Assembly (NCBI GenBank): GCA_902591565.1
Contig: CACJBC010000001.1
Location: 98,717 to 132,757 of the forward strand
Source: an uncultured SAR86 cluster bacterium
GTDB lineage: Bacteria; Pseudomonadota; Gammaproteobacteria; Magnimaribacterales; D2472
DNA: 34,041 nt
Direction of reading: 5' to 3'
Positions 7,041 to 14,609 of this stretch are shown one piece after another. Positions within the stretch are counted from its first letter, which is position 1; every line of letters begins with the position of its first letter. The notes below the pieces were generated by a model. That model was given only the letters and a program-made list of their open reading frames with translations, had not been told where the DNA came from and did no database searches. The translations under genes and the position numbers were made by a program.

Positions 7041-9323
7041 ATGAAAAGGTTCTTTTTAACTACCCTTCTATTTTCGACGATTCTAATAAAAGCTGAGTCT
7101 ATAGTTATAGACGGAATCCTAGATGAGCCTGAGTGGAAAAATGCATTTTCTATTAGTGAGTTTTATCAAACTTCTCCATTTAATCTACAAAAATCACAGG
7201 GTGAAACGCTGGTCTACATATTTTCAAACGAAGATGGTATTTATGTTGGTTTTATTAATAAACAAAGTAATTCATCTATGTTATCTAAAAAGACCTTGAG
7301 AGATGAAATGACATCATTGAGCGACAAAAACTCCATTAATATTGATTTTGATGGTGACGGGAATAAGGCTTATATTTTAGCTGTAAATCTTGGAGATTCT
7401 TTGTTTGATGCCATCAAGATTAAAACAGGAGATTTCAAAACGGATTGGGATGGAGATTGGATAGCCAAAACTAAAAAACATGATGGATATTGGGTCTCTG
7501 AATTTTATTTACCATGGAATCTTGTTCTGATGAATCAACCTAAAGGGGATAAAAGAACAATAAAATATTCCGTCTTGCGATATAAAGCTAAACAGCAGAT
7601 TTGGGTAAGCAGCTCAGGATCAATGGCTAGTAGACCAGACTATTTTGAAAAACTAGATTCTTTAGAAATTGCCAACTATACAAAATCAAAATTAAACTTT
7701 TTTCCATATGTATCTTCCAATCAAAATTCAGTTACTAAATTTGACGATAACAAAATAGGAGCGGAAATTTTCTATAACTCGGGAACAGGTAAGCAAATTA
7801 ATGCAACATTTAATCCAGATTTTGGTCAAGCTGAGAGTGATGATGTTGTGATAAATTTTTCAGCACAAGAAACTTTTTATTCTGAGAAAAGAGCCTTTTT
7901 TAATGAAAATCAATCTCTTTTTAATATTAATAACTATGATCGTTATACGGTTATGAATACTAGAAGAATTGGTTCGGCTCCAAGCTATAAATGTTCGGAA
8001 GAGGACAATATTGATGAATGTGAAAACTCAAAGAAAAATTATTCAGACATAGATTATGCTTTGAGGTATTCACAAAAAACAGGAAAAACAGAATTAGGAT
8101 TCTTTGCTGCAAGAGAAGCAGATGAATCCTTTTCTTTAGGAAGAAACTTTTATGCTTTTAGGTCAAGAACAGACCTTGGTAACAAAACGCTTGGATATAT
8201 GCTTACTCATGTTGATGATAATTTTAACAACAATACCGCAACCGTTAATGTAATTGATTATGTAAATATAAAATCAGATCAATTAACTTATTTTACAGAT
8301 TTACTTTTTTCTGAAAAAGATGATGATTCTGGGTTTGGTTATAGGTCTCAATTTAATTATCAACCATCAAATTTTTCATATATTACTGGAAGCATCTTAT
8401 ATTTTGATGAAAATTTTCAGTTAAATGACTTCGGATATCTTAGAAAAGCTGATTGGATTCATATTGGTCTTGGCGGAGGTTTTAAGCAAGTAAACTTTTC
8501 AAAAGAGTCACCTGTAAATCAAATTGATATGAATATTGACTTTAATCATGATTCAGATACCAACGGGAATTCAAATCCTATTAGAATTGATCAAAAAAAT
8601 GAAATCACCTTTAAAGACACATCAAAACTTAAGTTTGATTTTGGTATTAAAACATCAGGAAAAAATACAACTATAACTAGAAAGAATCCTGATTTTCCAT
8701 TTGTCAGAATCAAAATGAAAAAAAATATAACATTAGATTTTGAAGCAGTTAATTATAAATTTTGGACCTATGATTGGAGAATTAGTTTTGAAAAAGGAGA
8801 TAAATATAGCTCTTGGAACTCTGAAGGATATAAAAGAGAGTTTTATAAGATAGCAGGCTCATATTTCCCAAATGATAATCTGAAAATAAATCTGCAATAC
8901 AGAATTCGAAAAGAAAATGAATGGCTCATATGGACTGAAGATAATAAATTTGGCTTGTATGACTCTGAACAAGATACTTTTTCCATGGGCTTAAATTGGT
9001 TTAGTGGCAATAAGCATGAAATGAGATTAAAAAGTCAATTTGTTGCACTTCAGGCAGATAATCCACGAAGCTTAATTTCAGATAGTGGCGGCTACTTATA
9101 TGAGACAGATGACTTGATAAAGCCATTCACTCAAGGTGTTGTTTCGTTTCAAGTGAGGTATAAGTATGAAATTGCCCCTCTATCCTATCTTTATCTTGTG
9201 TATTCAAAAGGTGGAACCAATTATTATGAAGATGAAGATTATTCTAAATCTGAAATTTTTAATCAACCATGGAACAATCCTTCAGATGAAGTATATTCAA
9301 TCAAGTTTAGATTAAAGTACTAG
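7041..9323 (+). CDS. DUF5916 outer-membrane protein with N-terminal CBM9-like domain
   Basis: A 760-residue exported protein. Residues 1–19 form a signal peptide (MKRFFLTTLLFSTILIKAES). About 20–190 is a CBM9-like sugar-binding fold, starting VIDGILDEPEWKNA and ending with DGYWVSEFYLPWNLV. The rest matches DUF5916, with the hallmark NPDFGQAESDDVVINFSA followed by ETFYSEKRAFFNENQSLF, then many alternating aromatic strands ending in a terminal YSIKFRLKY, as in outer-membrane beta-barrels. A DFDGDG loop at 102–107 looks like a calcium-binding site. The family's function is unknown; binding or uptake of oligosaccharides or peptides is only a guess from the CBM9-like domain. It has no TonB box or plug. 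It stands alone between ygfA and the convergent ilvA and looks like an accessory insertion in a housekeeping stretch. Confidence 0.85.
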   Translation: MKRFFLTTLLFSTILIKAESIVIDGILDEPEWKNAFSISEFYQTSPFNLQKSQGETLVYIFSNEDGIYVGFINKQSNSSMLSKKTLRDEMTSLSDKNSINIDFDGDGNKAYILAVNLGDSLFDAIKIKTGDFKTDWDGDWIAKTKKHDGYWVSEFYLPWNLVLMNQPKGDKRTIKYSVLRYKAKQQIWVSSSGSMASRPDYFEKLDSLEIANYTKSKLNFFPYVSSNQNSVTKFDDNKIGAEIFYNSGTGKQINATFNPDFGQAESDDVVINFSAQETFYSEKRAFFNENQSLFNINNYDRYTVMNTRRIGSAPSYKCSEEDNIDECENSKKNYSDIDYALRYSQKTGKTELGFFAAREADESFSLGRNFYAFRSRTDLGNKTLGYMLTHVDDNFNNNTATVNVIDYVNIKSDQLTYFTDLLFSEKDDDSGFGYRSQFNYQPSNFSYITGSILYFDENFQLNDFGYLRKADWIHIGLGGGFKQVNFSKESPVNQIDMNIDFNHDSDTNGNSNPIRIDQKNEITFKDTSKLKFDFGIKTSGKNTTITRKNPDFPFVRIKMKKNITLDFEAVNYKFWTYDWRISFEKGDKYSSWNSEGYKREFYKIAGSYFPNDNLKINLQYRIRKENEWLIWTEDNKFGLYDSEQDTFSMGLNWFSGNKHEMRLKSQFVALQADNPRSLISDSGGYLYETDDLIKPFTQGVVSFQVRYKYEIAPLSYLYLVYSKGGTNYYEDEDYSKSEIFNQPWNNPSDEVYSIKFRLKY

Positions 9324-10868
9324 TTATTTTAAAAAGTCTTTATAGGCCTTATTAGAAGTCTCTTCAATAAATACAGTATCTGTCTTATTAAGGTGTTTGA
9401 TAAGATGTAACTTGTTCGAATTGCTGTCTTCTATTCCAATTAATATTTTTCCAAATGCTGATCCAAGATTCCTATAATGAAATAATGATATGTTCCAGTT
9501 GCTACCAAATTTTTCTAAGAATGTTAAGAGAGCTCCTGGCTTTTCAGGAAATTCGCCTCGAAAAATTCTCTCATTTTTGTGACCTTTTTGATTGATTCTT
9601 CCTCCCACCATATGTCGCAGATGGTCATTAGAAATCTCATTTCTCGTAAGGTCTTTGTATGCAAAGCCTGATTTTTTTAATTTATTCTTTATGGCTTGAT
9701 ATGATTTATCTGTCTTTGTTCTGACACCAACAAGAACATATGCATCATTTAGATCTGATTTTCTATAATTGAACTCGGTTATTAAAGATGATCCAAATAT
9801 TCTGGAGAGATTTAAAAAACTTCCTGGTTGTTCCGGTATTTTTATACTAAGTATTTTTTCTCTATTTTCACCTAGCTCAGACCTTTCAACAATAAAGTTC
9901 AATCTTTGGAAGTTAACATTAGCACCACTACTTATAGCTAATAAATTTTTACCCTTAATTTTCTTTGAATAAACTTTTAATCCAGCTAATGCAAGTGCTC
10001 CCGCTGGCTCTGATAGCACTCTAGTATCTTCAAATATATCTTTTACAGCAGCGCAAACCTCATCAACTGTTACTGTTATAACCTCATCTACGCATTCTTT
10101 TAAAACATCAAAATTATTTTTACCAACTTGAGATACTGCTACGCCATCAGCAAATAGACCAACTTCTTTGAGCGTAATCCTTTTATTAGCTTTTATTGCT
10201 TCTGTAAAACAAGCTGAGTCCTCTACTTCCACTCCAATTATCTTGATTTTTTTGTTGTGCTGAGCAATCCACGAAGAGACGCCGGCTAGAATTCCTCCGC
10301 CTCCAACTGGAACAAATATAGCATCATAATGATTATCATCCTCAAGAATTTCTTTACCGATAGTTCCTTGACCAGCAATTGTATAAGGGTCATCAAAGGG
10401 ATGGACAAAGGTTAATTTCTTTTTCTTTGATAAAAATTTTGCCTCATATAAAGCTGTATTTACATCGTCACCATGCTGAATTATTTTTGCGCCAAACCTT
10501 TTTACATCTTTAATTTTTATCTCAGGTGTTGTTATAGGCATTACAATGGTGCACTTTATTTTTAATTTTTTACATGCACTTGCAACGCCCTGTGCATGAT
10601 TTCCTGCCGAGGCAGCTATAACACCCCTCTTCTTTTCAGAATCAGATAAATTAATTATTTTGTTATAAGCGCCTCTATTTTTAAAAGAAAAAATTGGTTG
10701 TAAATCTTCTCTTTTTAAAAAGATCTTATTCTTTTCTTTTAAAGATAAATTAGGTGCATATGTTATGGGCGAGTTTATTGCTACATCATATACAGATGCA
10801 TCTTCAATTAGCTTTATATATTTTTTAGAGTTCTTAAAAGAACCTGTTTTCTTTATTTTTAGTCTCAA
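9324..10868 (-). CDS. ilvA: Threonine ammonia-lyase, biosynthetic (threonine dehydratase)
   Basis: IlvA deaminates threonine to 2-oxobutanoate, the first step of isoleucine synthesis, using PLP. The 514-residue length equals E. coli IlvA. The PLP lysine is K63 in FSFKNRGAYNK, the asparagine loop is SAGNHAQGVA, and the phosphate-binding glycine loop VPVGGGGILAGV is near residue 190. The C-terminal third holds two ACT-like regulatory domains (SIKIPEQPGSFLNLSRIFG and FRGEFPEKPGALLTFLEKFG), the sites of isoleucine inhibition and valine activation. Translation starts at a TTG; there is no in-frame ATG before the catalytic domain. It is divergent from rpiA, a pairing common in gammaproteobacteria, and its stop abuts that of the DUF5916 gene. 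Confidence 0.95.
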   Translation of the reverse strand: MRLKIKKTGSFKNSKKYIKLIEDASVYDVAINSPITYAPNLSLKEKNKIFLKREDLQPIFSFKNRGAYNKIINLSDSEKKRGVIAASAGNHAQGVASACKKLKIKCTIVMPITTPEIKIKDVKRFGAKIIQHGDDVNTALYEAKFLSKKKKLTFVHPFDDPYTIAGQGTIGKEILEDDNHYDAIFVPVGGGGILAGVSSWIAQHNKKIKIIGVEVEDSACFTEAIKANKRITLKEVGLFADGVAVSQVGKNNFDVLKECVDEVITVTVDEVCAAVKDIFEDTRVLSEPAGALALAGLKVYSKKIKGKNLLAISSGANVNFQRLNFIVERSELGENREKILSIKIPEQPGSFLNLSRIFGSSLITEFNYRKSDLNDAYVLVGVRTKTDKSYQAIKNKLKKSGFAYKDLTRNEISNDHLRHMVGGRINQKGHKNERIFRGEFPEKPGALLTFLEKFGSNWNISLFHYRNLGSAFGKILIGIEDSNSNKLHLIKHLNKTDTVFIEETSNKAYKDFLK

Positions 10869-10895
10869 GATAATTATCTATTGTTATTTTTCTTG

Positions 10896-10902
10896 TATTA
10901 TA
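10896..10902. promoter_or_regulatory. Overlapping divergent -10 boxes of ilvA and rpiA
   Basis: The near-palindrome GTATTATAC reads TATTAT on the plus strand (10896–10901) and TATAAT on the minus strand (10902–10897). The plus box ends 6 nt before the rpiA ATG, predicting a transcript that starts at or beside the start codon. The minus box would give ilvA a leader of about 23 nt. Both polymerases cannot occupy the site together. No good -35 box was seen for either side. Confidence 0.4.
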
Positions 10903-10907
10903 CAGAT

Positions 10908-11546
10908 ATGAGTAGCTCAAAGATAAATGTTGCCAAACAAGCAATAGATTATATTAAAGACAAGCTTCATCCTGAAATGATTTTGGGTATTGGAACTGGC
11001 TCTACTGTAAATTTTTTTATAGAAGAGCTTGGTGCATATAAAAATTTATTTGCTGGTGCAGTATCAAGCTCCGAAGCATCTTCGAACTTATTAAATGAAA
11101 AAGGTATTGAAGTTTTTAATCTAAATGATGTTATAGATATTGCCTATTACATAGATGGTGCAGATGAAGTTTCTCCAAATTATGATCTTATAAAAGGAGG
11201 TGGTGGAGCTCATACAAGAGAAAAAATCGTTGCGTCTGCTTCTAATGAATTTGTATGTATTGTTGATGAAACAAAACTAGTGCCTCAGCTTGGAGCTTTT
11301 CCATTGCCTGTAGAGGTTCTTCCGGAAAGTAGAAGCTTGGTTGCAAGAAAAATTGTCTCTATGGGAGGGACGCCGATATATAGGGCCGGCTTTATTACCG
11401 ATCAAGGCAATGAAATATTAGATATCAAAGATCTTGATATATCAAACCCAGAAGCGATAGAAGCTTTGCTAAATAATATTCCTGGCGTTGTAGATAACGG
11501 AATCTTTGCTTTTAATAAGCCCAAGAAAGTTTTGGTATCCAGCTAG
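10908..11546 (+). CDS. rpiA: Ribose-5-phosphate isomerase A
   Basis: RpiA interconverts ribose 5-phosphate and ribulose 5-phosphate in the non-oxidative pentose phosphate pathway, working with the transketolase encoded at the other end of the window. The 212-residue protein carries GIGTGSTVNFF (phosphate loop), YYIDGADEV with the catalytic Asp pair, and KGGGGAHTREKI with the catalytic Lys and Glu region. I chose the ATG at 10908; an upstream in-frame TTG at 10881 would add nine hydrophobic residues not typical of the family, and it lies upstream of the predicted -10 box. Its stop is 2 nt from the convergent peroxidase stop. Confidence 0.95.
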   Translation: MSSSKINVAKQAIDYIKDKLHPEMILGIGTGSTVNFFIEELGAYKNLFAGAVSSSEASSNLLNEKGIEVFNLNDVIDIAYYIDGADEVSPNYDLIKGGGGAHTREKIVASASNEFVCIVDETKLVPQLGAFPLPVEVLPESRSLVARKIVSMGGTPIYRAGFITDQGNEILDIKDLDISNPEAIEALLNNIPGVVDNGIFAFNKPKKVLVSS

Positions 11547-11548
11547 TA

Positions 11549-12076
11549 TTAAAGTATTTCCTCAATTGCAGAGACTAATTCAGGAGAATCTGGCTTAACA
11601 CCAGATTTAAATGTTGAAACAACTCTTCCCTCTTTTGAAATTAAATACTTATTAAAATTCCATGTTGGCTCAACACCAGATTCCTCTTTTAATTTTTTAT
11701 AAAAAGGGTGCGCCTTTTTCCCTCTTACTTTTACTGTTGCGAACATAGGAAATTCGACGCCGTATTCAGTAGAACAGAATTCAGCCACAGAACTTTCTTT
11801 TGAATACTCTTGAAAGAAGTCTCTTGATGGTACACCTAAAACTACAAAGTCATTGTCTTTATATTTTTCATATAGATTTTGAAGTCCAGAGTATTGATAA
11901 GTATAGCCACATCTACTGGCTACGTTCACCACTAACAATGTTTTGCCTTCATATGCACATAAATTTTGTGTTTCTGCAGAATCAAGTATTCGCATGTCAG
12001 AATTAAGAAGATTAGGACAGGCATGTATATGTTGGGCAACATATAGACAAAAAAGGCATAAGAAGATTTTTTTCAT
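11549..12076 (-). CDS. Exported glutathione peroxidase-family thiol peroxidase
   Basis: A 175-residue member of the glutathione peroxidase family, which reduces peroxides, often using thioredoxin in bacteria. Residues 1–19 look like a signal peptide, followed by ACPNLLN; the cysteine at 20 could be a lipid-modified Cys, though IHAC is a weak lipobox. The peroxidatic Cys is C56 in NVASRCGYT, and the Trp-Asn pair is W139–N140 in PTWNFNKYL. The usual FPCNQF/FPSNDF segment that carries the catalytic Gln is VPSRDF here. C40 and C101 remain as possible resolving cysteines. Most likely periplasmic. A TATAAT at 12088–12083 ends 6 nt before the ATG. A candidate regulatory RNA and a tiny ORF lie upstream on the same strand. 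Confidence 0.88.
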   Translation of the reverse strand: MKKIFLCLFCLYVAQHIHACPNLLNSDMRILDSAETQNLCAYEGKTLLVVNVASRCGYTYQYSGLQNLYEKYKDNDFVVLGVPSRDFFQEYSKESSVAEFCSTEYGVEFPMFATVKVRGKKAHPFYKKLKEESGVEPTWNFNKYLISKEGRVVSTFKSGVKPDSPELVSAIEEIL

Positions 12077-12103
12077 TAAAAAATTATATATATTTAATAA
12101 CGA

Positions 12104-12190
12104 TTAAGCTATTGGACCTATTGCAAGAACAGATATTAAAAAAACACTTACTAAAATTACAGTTTCAAATAATTCTTTATATTTACTCAT
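12104..12190 (-). CDS. Putative 28-residue single-span membrane protein
   Basis: An ATG at 12190 opens a 28-codon frame ending in TAA at 12106–12104. The product has a short charged start (MSKYKELFE) followed by a run of about 17 hydrophobic residues (VILVSVFLISVLAIGPIA), a plausible single transmembrane helix. It lies between a terminator-like hairpin and the peroxidase gene, 27 nt upstream of the latter, on the same strand. No Shine-Dalgarno is seen. In AT-rich DNA such a frame can arise by chance, but a clean charged-head plus hydrophobic-tail peptide directly upstream of a gene makes it worth recording. I do not recognise a family. Confidence 0.35.
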   Translation of the reverse strand: MSKYKELFETVILVSVFLISVLAIGPIA

Positions 12191-12202
12191 TTTGTAGTTC
12201 TA

Positions 12203-12282
12203 AATTAAAAATGGAGGGACTGAGCCCTCCATATGATTCCAGAGTGTCAGCAAATCTAATAGGGGGAGAGGAGTGCTGACAT
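12203..12282 (-). ncRNA. Candidate small RNA or peroxidase leader with a C-rich loop
   Basis: Read on the minus strand, a strong promoter is followed at once by a perfect 8-bp stem, TGTCAGCA (12281–12274) with TGCTGACA (12252–12245). Its loop of about 21 nt contains CTCCTCTCCCCCTATTAG. After a 12-nt spacer comes a second perfect 8-bp GC-rich hairpin and a T-rich run, the shape of an intrinsic terminator. The loop is complementary to GGAG-type Shine-Dalgarno sequences. It may be a free sRNA of about 80 nt, or an attenuating leader for the downstream small ORF and peroxidase gene. I do not recognise a described RNA family. Support is structural only. Confidence 0.5.
12211..12232 (-). terminator. 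Intrinsic-terminator-like hairpin (minus-strand reading)
   Basis: ATGGAGGG and CCCTCCAT form a perfect 8-bp stem around a 6-nt loop. Read on the minus strand it is followed by TTTTAATTT; read on the plus strand it is followed by ATGATTCC, so only the minus direction looks like a terminator. The U-run is short, so termination may be partial. Confidence 0.55.
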
Positions 12283-12287
12283 GTATT

Positions 12288-12315
12288 ATTATATATATTT
12301 ATATTATATTATCAA
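12288..12315 (-). promoter_or_regulatory. Strong predicted sigma-70 promoter reading toward the small RNA and peroxidase gene
   Basis: On the minus strand TTGATA (12315–12310) and a perfect TATAAT (12293–12288) are separated by 16 bp. The expected start, about 7 nt beyond the -10 box, coincides with the first base of the TGTCAGCA stem. The surrounding region is extremely AT-rich, so extra -10-like matches occur, but the joint fit of both boxes, spacing and RNA start is good. Confidence 0.5.
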
Positions 12316-12399
12316 TAGTTTTTATAAAATAAATTTAATTTATTCATAATTATCGCTAAATGTGCGATTTTATAAGGATAAATATGCATATTTTTTATG

Positions 12400-12405
12400 T
12401 ATAAT
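12400..12405 (+). promoter_or_regulatory. Perfect -10 box overlapping the 5' end of the beta-oxidation gene
   Basis: TATAAT lies two bases before the annotated ATG, so transcription would begin near 12412, inside the annotated frame. It fits a start at the TTG at 12435, with a leader of about 23 nt carrying ACGGAG at 12423–12428. No convincing -35 box was seen. Confidence 0.35.
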
Positions 12406-12407
12406 GC

Positions 12408-14588
12408 ATGTCTAAATTATTTACGGAGTATAAATTGAAAGGAACAGTCCACTATGAAATTGTTGATAGCATTGCGCTTTTAACTGTAGATAACCCCCCT
12501 GTAAATCCTCTGAGTGAGGGTGTTAGAAATGGTCTTTTTGAGGGCATTGCTAAGGCAGAAGCTGATGAAAGTGTTGTTGGTGTAGTTGTTACAGGTAAAG
12601 GAAGGGCATTTATAGCTGGAGCAGATATTTCAGAGTTTGGTGGAAATATGAGCGGACATAGCTTAAATGATGTATTTAAAAGCATGGAGTATTGTTCCAA
12701 GCCTTTGGTAGCAGCTATTAATGGCATCACTCTTGGTGGTGGACTTGAGACAGCTCTTTGTTGTAACTATAGAATAGCCTCTAAACAAGCATTTGTTGGT
12801 CTACCTGAGGTAAATTTAGGCCTTTTACCTGGTGGGGGTGGAACACAGAGACTTCCTAGACTGGCTGGCCCTTCGGAAGCACTTAAAATGATGCTTACAG
12901 GAGCACATATACCTGCAAAAAAAGCTTTAGATATGGGAATTGTGGACTCTCTATCTGATAATGTTGTGGAAGATTCTATTCAATTTGCTAAAGAAAAGGC
13001 AAAAGAAGGCACTAATCACCCTAAAGTTCGTGATCTTAATGAAAAAATGATTGAAGCAAGAGGATCAGAAAATGTTTTAGTTGAAGCACAAGCTTTGGCA
13101 GCTAAGACAAGAAAAGGTCAGTTTGCACCTGGTCAAATTATTAAATGTGTAGAAGCTGCTATAAATCTTGATGATTTTGATGAGGGGTTAAAAAAAGAAG
13201 GAGAGTTGTTTGTTGAGTGTCTAATGCATCCACAGAGAGAAGCAATGATTCATATATTCTTTGGCGAACGAGCTGCATCTAAAATTTCAGATGTTCCTGC
13301 CAACACCTCTTCAATGGAAATTAAAAAAGCTGGAATCATTGGATCAGGAACTATGGGGGGAGGTATTGCTATGTGTTTTGCTAATGCAGGCATACCAGTT
13401 CATATAATTGATCAAGACGAAGAAAATTTAAGAAGAGGTCTTTCTGTAATAGAAAAAAATTATGACTTTATGGTTGGTAAAGGTCGAATGACACCTGAGC
13501 AAAAAGATATGGTTTTTGGTCTAATATCATCAAGTCTTGAATATAAAGATCTGCATGATGTTGATATTGCAATCGAGGCTGTTTATGAAAACCTAGATTT
13601 AAAATTAGAAATTTTTAAAAATCTTGATGAGCATACTAATGAAAATGCAATACTTGCAAGTAACACTTCTGGATTAGATGTAGATGCAATAGCATCAGTT
13701 ACTAAAAGGCCTGATAAGGTAGTGGGTACTCACTTCTTTAGTCCAGCTAATATCATGAGATTGTTAGAAGTAGTTCGCGGAGAACACACATCCCACGAAA
13801 CATTAGCTAGTGTAATGACAGTAAGCAAGAAGATAAAAAAAGCTGCGGTTGTATCTCTTAATGCACCAGGTTTTATTGGCAATAGAATGCTTTTTAACTA
13901 TACAGCACAGGCTAATATGCTTCTTCTTGAAGGTGCCCTTCCACATCAAATTGATCAGGCAATAGAATCATTTGGATTAAATATGGGACCATTTAGAATG
14001 ATGGATTTAGTTGGTCTAGATCTTGGTTGGAGAGCAAGAAAGCTTAGTGGAGTTGAATCTCCACTTCATGCAAAGATCGGGGATTATTTATGTGATAACG
14101 ATAGATTCGGTCAAAAAAATGGCAAAGGTTATTACAACTATAGTGAAGGATCAAGAGCTCCTAACCCTGCGCCAGAAAACGAAGAAGTATATGAAAAGAT
14201 TTCTGCAGAGAATGGTTTTACAAGAAGAGAAATTTCAGATGAAGAAATTATAGACAGATGTATCTTAGCTCTTATCAATGAGGGAGCAGATATATTATCA
14301 GAAGGTGTAGCTCAAAGAGCAGCGGATATAGATGTTGTTTATATTAATGGGTATGGTTTTCCAATATGGAGAGGCGGACCAATGCATCATGCAAATGCTA
14401 TGGGTTTAGACGTTGTTGTTGATAAATTAAAGAAATATCATGAAATTACTGGAAATAACGCATACAAACCTAGTGAATTACTAATTAAGCTTGCACAAAG
14501 TGGAGAAAAGCTAAATGACGCGCCTTCAGGAAATGATAGAAAGGAAAAACTTAATTTTTCTATGTCCTCTGTTGCAGGTAACTTTTAG
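12408..14588 (+). CDS. Bifunctional enoyl-CoA hydratase / 3-hydroxyacyl-CoA dehydrogenase
   Basis: This 726-residue fusion does two successive steps of fatty-acid beta-oxidation: hydration of trans-2-enoyl-CoA and NAD-dependent oxidation of the hydroxyacyl-CoA. The crotonase half (about 1–290) shows GRAFIAGADISEF, GGGLETALC and GLPEVNLGLLPGGGGTQR. The dehydrogenase half starts with the NAD motif GIIGSGTMGGGIA near 305, has THFFSPANIMRLLEVVRG near 440 with the catalytic His, and two C-terminal 3HCDH domains (GFIGNRM, later GYGFPIWRGGPM). The N-terminus resembles peroxisomal-type bifunctional enzymes more than E. coli FadB. No thiolase (fadA) is adjacent. The start is uncertain: a TATAAT box at 12400–12405 almost touches the ATG, while an in-frame TTG at 12435 has ACGGAG six nt upstream. 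Confidence 0.93.
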   Translation: MSKLFTEYKLKGTVHYEIVDSIALLTVDNPPVNPLSEGVRNGLFEGIAKAEADESVVGVVVTGKGRAFIAGADISEFGGNMSGHSLNDVFKSMEYCSKPLVAAINGITLGGGLETALCCNYRIASKQAFVGLPEVNLGLLPGGGGTQRLPRLAGPSEALKMMLTGAHIPAKKALDMGIVDSLSDNVVEDSIQFAKEKAKEGTNHPKVRDLNEKMIEARGSENVLVEAQALAAKTRKGQFAPGQIIKCVEAAINLDDFDEGLKKEGELFVECLMHPQREAMIHIFFGERAASKISDVPANTSSMEIKKAGIIGSGTMGGGIAMCFANAGIPVHIIDQDEENLRRGLSVIEKNYDFMVGKGRMTPEQKDMVFGLISSSLEYKDLHDVDIAIEAVYENLDLKLEIFKNLDEHTNENAILASNTSGLDVDAIASVTKRPDKVVGTHFFSPANIMRLLEVVRGEHTSHETLASVMTVSKKIKKAAVVSLNAPGFIGNRMLFNYTAQANMLLLEGALPHQIDQAIESFGLNMGPFRMMDLVGLDLGWRARKLSGVESPLHAKIGDYLCDNDRFGQKNGKGYYNYSEGSRAPNPAPENEEVYEKISAENGFTRREISDEEIIDRCILALINEGADILSEGVAQRAADIDVVYINGYGFPIWRGGPMHHANAMGLDVVVDKLKKYHEITGNNAYKPSELLIKLAQSGEKLNDAPSGNDRKEKLNFSMSSVAGNF

Positions 14589-14609
14589 AAGCTATGTTTA
14601 ATTTGGATA

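Noticed and set aside
12211-12282. Plus-strand CsrB-like RNA (GGA-rich loops) at the same locus
   Set aside because: AGGGGGAGAGGAG lies in a loop, but there is no promoter in place on the plus strand and no U-run after the last hairpin; the minus reading has both.
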